NCBI RefSeq assembly: GCF_032854445.1
Contig: NC_088300.1
Location: 51,560,984-51,624,983, forward strand
Direction of reading: 5' to 3'
DNA length: 64,000 nt
Origin: Liolophura sinensis
Lineage: Eukaryota > Mollusca > Polyplacophora > Chitonida > Chitonidae
The translations under genes were made by a program, and so were the position numbers. This document shows positions 58,401 through 60,412 of the stretch, in pieces; the stretch's first letter is position 1; every line of letters starts with the position of its first letter. Under the pieces are notes generated by a model, which was given only the letters and a program-made list of their open reading frames with translations, was not told the DNA's origin and did no database searches.

Positions 58401-59354
58401 TTTTCGTTGTGGTGAATTTCTTTTGTCAAAACTTATATCTGACTTTTTTCTTTTCTAGATCAGTGGAAAGCGAGGGCTCGTACCTGCCAGCTTTATCGAG
58501 GAAGTTCCACATGGTGCTCAAAATAGAAAGGTCAGTCATATTTCTGGTGTGTGTCTGCGTGACTAACTGAACATGTTCAACAGTGACCGATACATTGTTT
58601 GTAACACTGTCTTGAGTGCCTCAGTATCATTTATCAGAGTTATCAAAAACAATGCTGTGTATGGCATTGCGCATAAATGATTCTGTTCAGTGTTGAAAGA
58701 TGGATGAATTACTCCACTGAGGCATTGTGGCTCAAAGTAACAAGTATTTTATATATAGTTGTTTATATGTGAACACATATGTGAATATGTGAAGAGACTG
58801 GCCATATTATGTGTGCCACTGGCATGAAACTGCCACTAAGTTATGAGCAGCAGCCATAGTTTGTTCTTATCTTTTGTGAACAAGGGCCAATTCCACAAAG
58901 ACAGTTCTGAGTTAAGTCAAAATTTCAAACCCTGTCACAATGCTTAGTTTTTGGTGACGGAAATACAAATTTTGTCACATTTGTCTTAAGAGAACATTGG
59001 TGAGGTGGTAAAAATTTTAATTTACAGGGCCCAAAAATTAAGCTTTAAAAATTATTTCAAATTTTGACTGGCTTTGTGGAAGCAGCAGAGTTAAGAACAG
59101 TTTTGTTCCATGACACGCGAGCTGAAGCATGTATGTTAAGGTTTTGTATTCCTAAATCAGTAAAGCTGTATAACTTTGTCAGCCATACAGGTACTTTGTT
59201 ATTAGGATATCGAGAGATATTAAAAGCGTCTTATTATCGAGTAGTACAGTGTATTTGTGTATTATCAATCTTTCATGATTTTGTTGTTGTTTTTTTTTCA
59301 TTTCAGGCAGTATCTCGCGCCCATTTGAAACTAACTTCCCAACGCAATCACTGA
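2289..59354 (+). CDS. RIMBP-like giant coiled-coil protein with SH3-FN3-SH3 C-terminus (34 exons, 5' partial)
   Basis: The gene is assembled from 34 exons (listed separately) with acceptor AG and donor GT (one GC), and consistent phases, ending at a TGA at 59352-59354. The conceptual product is about 3,270 residues once two frame breaks are allowed for. Order: Ser/Thr-rich and acidic leader (first ~80 residues), heptad-rich coiled coil (~80 to ~2,770), Arg-rich low-complexity linker, SH3, Pro-rich linker, FN3, Ser-rich acidic segment, SH3, short tail. Known family facts: RIM-binding proteins combine SH3 and FN3 domains and scaffold RIM and calcium channels at synapses; vertebrate RIMBP3 has coiled coils and acts in sperm. 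The C-terminal SH3 (FLAIYDYSP, RPDGFYHGE, GLVPASFIEEVP) matches that family closely. Family membership is well supported by motif reading; orthology and function are inference. Only one FN3 and two SH3 domains are visible, fewer than the usual three and three. The start codon was not found. Confidence 0.8.
6749..6863 (+). mobile_element. tRNA-derived SINE, 3' fragment
   Basis: The fragment reads gatcgtgggtttc, then ccataatgctggtcgtc, then gtgaaatattcttgagtatg and ends in tcaaataataaa. It matches the distal half of the full-length copy at 7926 with scattered substitutions and lacks the tRNA-like head, as expected of a 5'-truncated retroposed copy. Confidence 0.8.
7915..7926 (+). repeat. Left target-site duplication of SINE
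   Basis: The sequence ttcttttcattg pairs with ttcctttcattg at 8185-8196, one mismatch in 12. Confidence 0.7.
7926..8184 (+). mobile_element. Full-length tRNA-derived SINE with target-site duplication
   Basis: The tRNA-like head begins gggagcctctgtgactcagttcg and carries a B-box-like GAGTTCAAGTCC. A body follows (ctccggcagtatgtgggaagg, tggtcgtgggtttcccc, accataatgctggccgccgt) and an A/T-rich tail of AAATAAA type. Flanks ttcttttcattg (7915-7926) and ttcctttcattg (8185-8196) form a 12-bp target-site duplication with one mismatch. This is direct evidence of retroposition, presumably driven by a LINE partner. Confidence 0.9.
8185..8196 (+). repeat. Right target-site duplication of SINE
   Basis: The sequence ttcctttcattg lies directly after the AAATAAA tail and repeats the left flank. 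Confidence 0.7.
8906..8998 (+). repeat. 93-bp direct duplication, copy 1
   Basis: It starts tgaataatactttcagaata and ends gatatatgttcaaga. Copy 2 at 9561-9653 has the same length and differs at about two bases. The copies are 655 bp apart. Confidence 0.9.
9561..9653 (+). repeat. 93-bp direct duplication, copy 2
   Basis: It is nearly identical to 8906-8998 and lies about 20 bp upstream of a 5'-truncated SINE, so the two events may be linked. Confidence 0.9.
9675..9828 (+). mobile_element. tRNA-derived SINE, 5'-truncated
   Basis: It aligns with the body and tail of the 7926 copy: atggtcgtgggtttcccc, ccataatgctggcagctg, gaaatattcttgagtacggc, then aaataaatagataaataaat. The tRNA-like head is missing. 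Confidence 0.85.
10653..10863 (+). mobile_element. Deleted Tc1/mariner-type element with TIRs and a transposase N-terminal remnant
   Basis: The element is 211 bp and flanked on both sides by TA, the target of the Tc1/mariner superfamily. The left terminus cagggtgtcccagaagtcg matches the reverse complement of the right terminus over about 28 bp with two mismatches. Inside, an ATG at 10728 opens MANKLTIQERVELVFMFGRG followed by SVAQAFN, which resembles the N-terminal DNA-binding helices of mariner-type transposases. The frame runs directly into the right terminus, so the catalytic domain is absent. This is a short internal-deletion derivative that would need a transposase in trans. Confidence 0.85.
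15186..15376 (+). repeat. Diverged tandem repeats, about 60-bp period
   Basis: The motifs aggatacctgcaaacat, aggatacctgtaaacaccat and aggatgcctgtaaacaccat recur, together with two copies of agtatcatagatgt. The two best copies (about 15252 and 15312) match well; the outer ones are degraded. Confidence 0.65.
15634..16099. mobile_element. Foldback MITE-like element, copy 1
   Basis: The left end ggccacgaaatttgacatg is mirrored at the right end by the reverse complement of caaatttcatgacc. Internal inverted blocks include cgataaatcggttacg and gtaaccgattttttggttac. The same ends and internal blocks recur in a second element at 29679-29975. No coding capacity is visible, so it is a nonautonomous element. 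Its superfamily is not recognised. Confidence 0.7.
16352..16609 (-). other. Unrecognised 85-codon open frame inside the first intron
   Basis: The frame begins MCGVDKTCALKSAYDKLL and ends SDFLGFVHNGEYFII. Its amino-acid mixture looks more protein-like than the neighbouring chance frames. No domain, promoter or splice partner is recognised. It could be an old transposon or retrocopy fragment, or chance. I infer no function. Confidence 0.2.
17695..17780 (+). mobile_element. Possible SINE tail remnant
   Basis: The segment aaacaccaaacaaataaatg followed by ataaataaataaacc resembles the SINE 3' end. The rest is too diverged for certainty. Confidence 0.35.
19621..19719 (+). CDS. RIMBP-like gene, exon 2
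   Basis: Thirty-three codons from DVSKEDGEEEKPGCSCD to SQLTAAQK, acidic. The acceptor is gtttttcag and the donor AAG|gtaaga, phase 0 at both ends. Confidence 0.75.
20225..20335 (+). mobile_element. Degraded SINE remnant
   Basis: It shows ctcataatactagctatcat, then gagaaatatt and gaaataaataaaatg in the same order as the SINE 3' half, with many substitutions. Confidence 0.4.
21540..22019 (+). repeat. Minisatellite, 83-bp unit, about six copies
   Basis: Units begin tcatgttacactaccacatg and contain gtgagggacttgcactgtat. Starts at 21688, 21771, 21854 and 21937 are exactly 83 bp apart. The first two copies (from 21540) are shorter and more diverged. Confidence 0.95.
22864..23073 (+). CDS. RIMBP-like gene, exon 3 (start of coiled coil)
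   Basis: Seventy codons from RILKLENVFQDVNKAVEVYK to LEKLEQAEK. Charged heptad-like sequence begins here. The acceptor is cacttttcag and the donor AAG|gttagg, phase 0. Confidence 0.9.
23662..23826 (+). CDS. RIMBP-like gene, exon 4
   Basis: Fifty-five codons from RADNLEKTAWELQSKV to VQEEMEKLR, coiled coil. The acceptor is tgtcttcag and the donor AGG|gtagtt, phase 0. Confidence 0.85.
23827..24985 (+). other. Intron 4 with a hAT-like MITE
   Basis: The intron is 1,159 bp and largely filled by the inverted-repeat element at 24288-24796. No exon was seen. Confidence 0.6.
24288..24796. mobile_element. hAT-like MITE
   Basis: The left end cagggctcgcaaaatc is the reverse complement of the right end gattttgcgagccct, and a looser inverted match continues inward. 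A CAGGG-type terminus is common in hAT elements. No transposase is encoded, and the expected 8-bp target duplication is not clear. Confidence 0.6.
24986..25711 (+). CDS. RIMBP-like gene, exon 5
   Basis: 242 codons from AKVSSCEKSETELMEKNL to LVEESLQEK, a continuous coiled coil. The acceptor is attttgcag and the donor AAG|gtgagt, phase 0. Reverse-strand open frames here are shadows of the charged repeat. Confidence 0.95.
25712..26380 (+). other. Intron 5
   Basis: 669 bp with no exon, transposon or clear repeat recognised. Confidence 0.5.
26381..29446 (+). CDS. RIMBP-like gene, exon 6 (giant coiled-coil exon)
   Basis: 1,022 codons without a stop, from LNSLVDLEAAQAKRIAELES to EVLDGSPGSRGDIQ. 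The acceptor is ctctcttgcag and the donor CAG|gtaagt, phase 0. It is rich in Glu, Lys, Leu and Gln with heptad periodicity. A 14-residue pattern, LExxExxLxxxVxE, recurs, for example LEKAEDKLMERVME followed by LEQSEELL. Breaks in the coil include a Ser/Gly/Arg stretch near 27295-27345 (KQSRSSGSGREGSHK) and a Ser/Gln/Thr-rich stretch near 28700-28860. It probably forms an elongated dimeric rod or tether. Confidence 0.97.
29447..30635 (+). other. Intron 6 with foldback MITE copies
   Basis: It carries the foldback element at 29679-29975 and a weaker inverted-repeat segment at about 30020-30172 (ends agagccctattcc and aggctctacc). Nothing coding was seen. Confidence 0.55.
29679..29975. mobile_element. 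Foldback MITE-like element, copy 2
   Basis: It starts ggctacggaatttgacatga and ends caaatttcatggcc, the same termini as the element at 15634. It shares cgataaatcgg, acgctcatctgt, ggttattcaaggcttaaaa and aaccgattttt. The centre is shorter than in copy 1. Flanks ccattcca and ccattca may be a target duplication. Confidence 0.7.
30636..30748 (+). CDS. RIMBP-like gene, exon 7
   Basis: 113 bp encoding GKKTSTLHQKFSDLAQ to SGLTMDS plus two bases of a split codon. The acceptor is gtgtacag and the donor AG|gtaagt. Enters phase 0 and leaves with two bases carried. Confidence 0.85.
31269..31303. repeat. (TA)n microsatellite
   Basis: About 17 AT dinucleotides in an uninterrupted run. Confidence 0.98.
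31384..31419. repeat. (TA)n microsatellite, second run
   Basis: About 18 AT dinucleotides, about 80 bp after the first run. Confidence 0.98.
33245..33340 (+). CDS. RIMBP-like gene, exon 8
   Basis: 96 bp; AG from exon 7 plus T makes Ser, then LEENQNLSLVEYETLVMEL to LQEKES and a split codon. The acceptor is atttgcag and the donor AG|gtaagg. Confidence 0.88.
33341..37728 (+). other. Intron 8 (about 4.4 kb)
   Basis: AT-rich. The segment ggtcataaaacaaataaatc near 36768 may be an old SINE tail. No exon, RNA gene or intact element was recognised. Confidence 0.5.
37729..38230 (+). CDS. RIMBP-like gene, exon 9
   Basis: 502 bp; AG plus G makes Arg, then LKRRLYEKSGIGPNTQVRKL to LEKSEKLLKKQ. The acceptor is gttccag and the donor CAG|gtaagc, leaving in phase 0. 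The 14-residue motif is clear in LEASESRLQRKVEY followed by LRLSEEDLHRRL. Confidence 0.93.
38682..38856 (+). mobile_element. tRNA-derived SINE, 5'-truncated
   Basis: It reads cttcctctccagccgtacg, ggatggtcgtgggttttccc, accattatgctggccacc, gagtacgatgtaaaacacc and ends in aaataaataaataaac. It lacks the tRNA-like head. Confidence 0.85.
38970..39103 (+). mobile_element. Diverged SINE fragment
   Basis: It shows ggatggtcaggggtttcccc, gccataaagctggctgctg, gaggagtactgtgtaggac and tcaaataataaataaa in SINE order with more substitutions. It lies about 110 bp after another copy. Confidence 0.7.
40366..41290 (+). CDS. RIMBP-like gene, exon 10 (interrupted by a 13-bp duplication)
   Basis: The acceptor is atttcgacag, phase 0, opening VRELEEDKEKLIELSSHEKT. 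At 40518-40543 the 13-mer cttgctacatgtg occurs twice in tandem. Read as it stands, the first frame stops at 40558-40560 and the coil continues in the next frame (KIQKLEDEVNTVEDKL to LENANPG). Counting the 13-mer once makes 304 continuous codons with phase 0 at both ends. The donor is GGG|gtaaga; a second in-frame donor CAG|gtaatc at 41312 would add seven codons. Confidence 0.85.
40518..40543 (+). repeat. Perfect 13-bp tandem duplication inside coding exon
   Basis: Two back-to-back copies of cttgctacatgtg (40518-40530 and 40531-40543). Its length is not a multiple of three and it accounts exactly for the frame change in the exon. Confidence 0.97.
41667..41948 (+). CDS. RIMBP-like gene, exon 11
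   Basis: 94 codons from SPLSSMSLDLDSSAQFNNYQ to KVDDIQNQ. The acceptor is aactccag. Two in-phase donors are visible: CAG|gtaggt at 41880 and CAG|gtacat at 41949. The longer form is preferred because the extra 23 codons (VGGNPLGKVNEEFKIK...) look coil-like. Either keeps phase 0. Confidence 0.8.
42202..42273 (+). CDS. RIMBP-like gene, exon 12
   Basis: Twenty-four codons, NNCGHEEEVMRLKERLDAYS to ETIQ. The acceptor is gtatttacag and the donor CAG|gtaatg, phase 0. Confidence 0.85.
42593..42635 (+). CDS. RIMBP-like gene, exon 13 (43 bp)
   Basis: RLQKALEIRTEQEK plus one base. The acceptor is gtttttttcag and the donor AAAAG|gtaata. It is too short to show as a free-standing open frame, but phase and sequence join exon 12 to exon 14. 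Confidence 0.8.
42636..44468 (+). other. Intron 13 with a 66-bp minisatellite
   Basis: 1,833 bp. The only clear structure is the three-copy tandem repeat at 44052-44249. Confidence 0.6.
44052..44249 (+). repeat. Minisatellite, 66-bp unit, three copies
   Basis: Units start ggttcatgggaactgtttag at 44052, 44118 and 44184. Copies 2 and 3 are essentially identical; copy 1 differs at a few bases. Confidence 0.97.
44469..44686 (+). CDS. RIMBP-like gene, exon 14
   Basis: 218 bp; G plus AT makes Asp, then VNTVEIHENMIQPEVVHKPQ to EEVEEIMQK. The acceptor is ctcgtttcag and the donor AAG|gtacag. It contains a non-coil Ser/Pro/Thr segment (GGRSPTQSKVKATTGFFPSL). Confidence 0.9.
44687..45395 (+). other. 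Intron 14
   Basis: 709 bp, AT-rich, no feature recognised. Confidence 0.5.
45396..46014 (+). CDS. RIMBP-like gene, exon 15 (single-base frameshift)
   Basis: It opens VVNKPGHTDEKLMAVDDDER (acceptor atttcgacag) and is acidic and Ser-rich, with a basic patch PVKKKTKTV and a proline run APPPLPSSLPPSLPSKG. The frame in use before about 45785 hits a stop at 45840-45842. The next frame carries the expected continuation, GPIAGLSPVDFTDETGDSAD to LEDVQRQLT, up to the donor ACT|gtgagt. One extra base in the GGGG run at 45785-45788 (or the GGG at 45792) explains the shift and restores phase 0 at both ends (206 codons). Confidence 0.82.
46312..46359 (+). CDS. RIMBP-like gene, exon 16 (48 bp)
   Basis: Sixteen codons, ESGKLNADNPLRWKRE. 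The acceptor is ttgttcacag and the donor GAG|gtaaag, phase 0. Confidence 0.75.
46598..46660 (+). CDS. RIMBP-like gene, exon 17 (63 bp)
   Basis: Twenty-one codons, AEENVRQLGLSKDDNKNLKD then Q. The acceptor is gacttacag and the donor CAG|gtacgg, phase 0. Confidence 0.8.
46661..47934 (+). other. Intron 17
   Basis: 1,274 bp with a poly-T run near 47414-47434; nothing else was recognised. Confidence 0.5.
47935..48030 (+). CDS. RIMBP-like gene, exon 18
   Basis: Thirty-two codons, INKLEHELEEKSRYIEILEA to NIMDMR. The acceptor is atatttcag and the donor AGG|gtaaat, phase 0. Confidence 0.85.
48391..48552 (+). CDS. RIMBP-like gene, exon 19
   Basis: Fifty-four codons, GSMSDEEIAQKLGESLKKTK to ERDLVSK. 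The acceptor is attactccag and the donor AAG|gtaaat, phase 0. Confidence 0.88.
48762..48947 (+). CDS. RIMBP-like gene, exon 20
   Basis: Sixty-two codons, SNEVSSLKREVQMWQDEYET to NRTLQK. The acceptor is ttttcccag and the donor AAG|gtaagg, phase 0. Confidence 0.9.
49278..49454 (+). CDS. RIMBP-like gene, exon 21
   Basis: Fifty-nine codons, VNALEQKCSHLDTVVMEKEV to TEKALKDR. The acceptor is atattccag and the donor CGG|gtaatt, phase 0. A cryptic GAG|gtatgt donor at 49335 lies inside it in the same phase. Confidence 0.87.
49762..49887 (+). CDS. RIMBP-like gene, exon 22 (GC donor)
   Basis: Forty-two codons, LESEKVLQEDNDELTRKLSE to LESLKSR. The acceptor is tcactgtag. The frame stops at once after the exon (GCA AGT GCC TAA) and no suitable GT is present. 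AGG|gcaagt fits the GC-AG donor consensus and keeps phase 0. Confidence 0.85.
49888..50910 (+). other. GC-AG intron 22
   Basis: 1,023 bp from gcaagt to ctcttacag. It contains a GGAC/GGAT microsatellite at about 50532-50580. Confidence 0.75.
50532..50580. repeat. Tetranucleotide microsatellite (GGAC/GGAT/GGGT)
   Basis: Repeated tetramers such as ggacggacggatgggtgggt and ggatggatggacggac. Confidence 0.9.
50911..51006 (+). CDS. RIMBP-like gene, exon 23
   Basis: Thirty-two codons, CGDLEHEKEQLEKQVTSLQS to KQCQEK. The acceptor is ctcttacag and the donor AAG|gttaga, phase 0. Confidence 0.87.
51477..51596 (+). CDS. RIMBP-like gene, exon 24 (end of coiled coil)
   Basis: Forty codons, DLKIQALSAELEKLKVKEDK to SSPDISFQ. 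The acceptor is cttgctgcag and the donor CAG|gtttgt, phase 0. Coil character ends within this exon. Confidence 0.85.
51867..52003 (+). repeat. 70-bp tandem duplication next to an acceptor
   Basis: Copies begin at 51867 and 51937 (aattttaaaaattactgatt...). They are identical up to ttgttttaca. The first then reads acaatcaatt and the second acatcaag, so only the second ends in the acceptor of exon 25. Confidence 0.95.
52009..52378 (+). CDS. RIMBP-like gene, exon 25 (linker and first half of SH3-1)
   Basis: 123 codons plus one base. It opens DAEIVSSTHRPVQIERPSSE and holds a basic segment SVDPSKRRRRMLPTARS. The SH3 first half follows: KTFVAVANYNPSLFSRSNRP and DELKLYEGDTVYVK. The acceptor acatcaag is weaker than others. 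The donor AAAG|gtgtgt splits a Gly codon. Confidence 0.9.
52768..52797. repeat. Perfect 13-bp hairpin
   Basis: The arms are ctgcagtttctgt and acagaaactgcag, separated by the loop gcta. Confidence 0.95.
52824..52910. repeat. Perfect 22-bp inverted repeat, 43-bp loop
   Basis: The left arm (52824-52845) contains gtaacggtattatcgttaat and the right arm (52889-52910) is its exact reverse complement. Confidence 0.95.
52961..52977 (+). repeat. Poly-C homopolymer (17 C)
   Basis: Seventeen consecutive C, ten bases upstream of the acceptor of exon 26 (ctttgacag). Confidence 0.97.
52988..53127 (+). CDS. RIMBP-like gene, exon 26 (second half of SH3-1)
   Basis: 140 bp completing Gly, then EKDDQGYYEAEVNGQKGLVP, ASYLLPLP, and a charged tail ending in a Gln run (QQQQQ) before CAG|gtgatt. 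GYYEAE and GLVPASY are the distal SH3 strands; Tyr replaces the usual tryptophan, as in RIMBP-type SH3 domains. Confidence 0.93.
53501..53588 (+). CDS. RIMBP-like gene, exon 27
   Basis: 88 bp, RAPAYLDQSPEHILQLHSEL to NNLGV plus one base. The acceptor is gttgtcctcag and the donor GTAG|gtaggt, phase 1. Confidence 0.82.
53996..55642. repeat. Large minisatellite, 27-bp unit
   Basis: The unit is close to tatagacatgagtggtgcag followed by tcacgtg. A 22-bp variant lacks five bases. Excluding the inserted SINE the array is about 1.4 kb, roughly 50 units. From about 55341 units are organised in a 130-bp higher-order repeat (four 27-mers plus one 22-mer). The unit length is divisible by three, which leaves long repetitive frames open in several frames on both strands; these are not genes. 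Confidence 0.97.
54098..54362 (+). mobile_element. Full-length tRNA-derived SINE inserted in the minisatellite
   Basis: The head is cctccgtttctcagttggtt with a B-box-like GAGTTCAAGCCC. The body (ctccggccatatgggggaag, ccataatgctggccgctgt) and 3' end (gagtacggcgtaaaacacc, aaataaatgaataaat) match the 7926 copy. Array units flank both sides (tatagacgtggg and tatagacatggg), so it landed after the array formed. Confidence 0.92.
55655..55739 (+). mobile_element. tRNA-like SINE head of a second family
   Basis: It reads ggcccgaatagcaccattgg, tagagcgtctgcttc, aggatcaatcctgggtcgag and tcacacc. A-box-like (TAGCACCATTGG) and B-box-like (GGATCAATCC) promoters are present. The fold expected for a functional tRNA is degraded, so I read it as a SINE head or tRNA pseudogene. 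Confidence 0.65.
55901..55981 (+). CDS. RIMBP-like gene, exon 28 (Pro-rich linker)
   Basis: 81 bp; G plus CA makes Ala, then PGNAAPQSPSPIQLTRPKTA and PPTTQE plus one base. The acceptor is cacctggacag and the donor GAAG|gtaatt, phase 1 both ends. Confidence 0.82.
56317..56475 (+). CDS. RIMBP-like gene, exon 29 (basic/Pro linker)
   Basis: 159 bp, RRRLPQVNGNGNISPHDLPH to LTLPKKKAPVFQ plus one base. The acceptor is ctgattggcag and the donor CAAG|gtaaag, phase 1 both ends. Confidence 0.88.
56711..56841 (+). CDS. RIMBP-like gene, exon 30 (first half of FN3)
   Basis: 131 bp, PPSPPRDFKVERIVGEHGVM then LSWRPPELDEFARSN and SELSGYV. The PPxPxxF lead-in, the core Trp (LSWRPP) and the SGYV strand are typical of fibronectin type III. 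The acceptor is tatgtctag and the donor GTG|gtgagt. Confidence 0.92.
56842..57430 (+). other. Intron 30 with diverged internal repeats
   Basis: The pattern gtgatctttttgtccagata, gtaagatgtgagccatgtag, ccttg recurs imperfectly about three or four times to 57350 (for example gggatctttgtctggacg, gataagataggagtcaggta). The first copy overlaps the donor site. Confidence 0.5.
57431..57691 (+). CDS. RIMBP-like gene, exon 31 (second half of FN3, Ser-rich tail)
   Basis: 87 codons. IYLNGRVCKKVTSPHLSKVV, then IENLDVDESLKFLIQSLAVN completes the FN3 sandwich. A Ser/Asp/Glu-rich segment follows (MSDSSFEGCSETDLSSVLSS). The acceptor is tattcacag and the donor GCG|gtcagt, phase 0. Confidence 0.94.
57692..58100 (+). 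other. Intron 31
   Basis: 409 bp with no feature recognised. Confidence 0.5.
58101..58235 (+). CDS. RIMBP-like gene, exon 32 (SH3-2, first part)
   Basis: Forty-five codons, FLAIYDYSPTEHSPHDYTGC, ELGFRAGDTITVYGRLRPDG, FYHGE. The ALYDY-like start (AIYDYSP), acidic RT loop and DGFYHGE in place of the WW pair are hallmarks of RIMBP-type SH3 domains. The acceptor is cttggttacag and the donor GAG|gtaaaa, phase 0. Confidence 0.95.
58459..58530 (+). CDS. RIMBP-like gene, exon 33 (SH3-2, end)
   Basis: Twenty-four codons, ISGKRGLVPASFIEEVPHGA then QNRK. GLVPASFIEEVP supplies the last SH3 strands and the 3-10 turn. The acceptor is cttttctag and the donor AAG|gtcagt. Confidence 0.95.
58531..59306 (+). 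other. Intron 33 with a MITE-like inverted repeat
   Basis: 776 bp. The segment at 58884-59088 has inverted ends (ttccacaaagacagt against actggctttgtggaa); the rest is unremarkable. Confidence 0.55.
58884..59088. mobile_element. MITE-like inverted-repeat element
   Basis: The left part gggccaattccacaaagaca with gtcaaaatttcaaa is mirrored by tttcaaattttgac and tggctttgtggaagc on the right. There is no coding capacity. A weaker relative may lie at 30020-30172. Confidence 0.5.
59307..59354 (+). CDS. RIMBP-like gene, last coding exon
   Basis: AVSRAHLKLTSQRNH then TGA at 59352-59354. The acceptor is ttcatttcag, phase 0. The protein ends only about 25 residues after the SH3 fold. Confidence 0.88.
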   Translation, partial: AVSRAHLKLTSQRNH

Positions 59355-59916
59355 GTCATCTTACAGACAAATGTTTAAGACTGCGGACACATCGGGTGGC
59401 TTCAGGGATGACAGGACACTCAAAAACCTCTTCAGGTGTCTGTGGGCACCCTGTATGATTCCAAGGGTGACTCATGAGCAACCTGCGAGAAACTCTGGAG
59501 CTAACTGTGCAGGAGTCCAGGCTGTCCTCCAGGTGTGAAGGTTGCGGAGTTCGCATGTCTTTAAGCATTACCTTTATCAACATCTCAAAGAATCACCAGT
59601 TCTGATTAGAAGATACTTCAACTGAGGACTTCCCAAGAGGACTTAAGAGTCCTAAGTGCTAACTGATATCACAGTATTACTGGAAATCACAAGATCTTCC
59701 CAAACCAGGTTTTTCTATCAACAAGTCAGCAATTTTCATGTACTTGGGAGAAAAATCACTGAAATATGCATTTAATATTCCAGATCTGTGTCATGTTTAT
59801 ATTGGTGCTACTTAATCAAAGGTTTTGCATTTTGATTTTGCTGAGAAATTAGAGCACTATCGAGAATGATGAAGTTATTCAATGTCAATCTCAAAAAAAA
59901 AGAAAATATCCCACCT

Positions 59917-59922
59917 AATAAA
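59917..59922 (+). terminator. Candidate polyadenylation signal
   Basis: AATAAA about 560 bases after the stop, followed by a T/G-rich stretch (tgctattgtttgcaatg). Confidence 0.4.
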
Positions 59923-60402
59923 ATTTCATATGAAGTGCTATTGTTTGCAATGAATTGTTTACATATACTGCCTTGTGCATGGTTCATTTTAGGTTGTGTA
60001 TGTCCCTGAAACAAAGTCTTCCTTTACCTATTATAAACAAAATTGTTTATGAAAAAAAATGCAATATTGTAAAAAATATCTGTTAAAAAAACTTATTACA
60101 AAGCATTATACATCATGACTTGAAAGTACACGTAAGGGTGAATAGAAACAAAGTTTGGTCAGAGGATGAGTGACTTTTAAGCTTGAGCATGTTAAATGAG
60201 TTATGTTTGAGCAGAAATTTTCAATAATAACCAGAAGGTTAAAAGCATATTTTCGTCTTCCTTCTGTACATACAGTTACTGTTAATATTTTGTGTTATAA
60301 GTTATATTGCACAAATCCCGTGTTATAATATTGTAGATATGTCAGTAATGCCACATGGACAGTTTGTTTATATTTTTGTACTATGGCTATGTATAAAAAA
60401 AA

Positions 60403-60412
60403 AATAAATAAA
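60403..60412 (+). terminator. Candidate distal polyadenylation signal cluster
   Basis: Overlapping AATAAA motifs (aataaataaat) about 1,050 bases after the stop. Confidence 0.4.

Larger units (their letters stand above)
59355..60412 (+). other. Probable 3' UTR of the RIMBP-like gene
   Basis: It follows the stop codon without a new exon. Candidate polyadenylation signals AATAAA lie at 59917-59922 and in the AATAAATAAAT cluster at 60403-60412. The true end is not determined. Confidence 0.5.
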
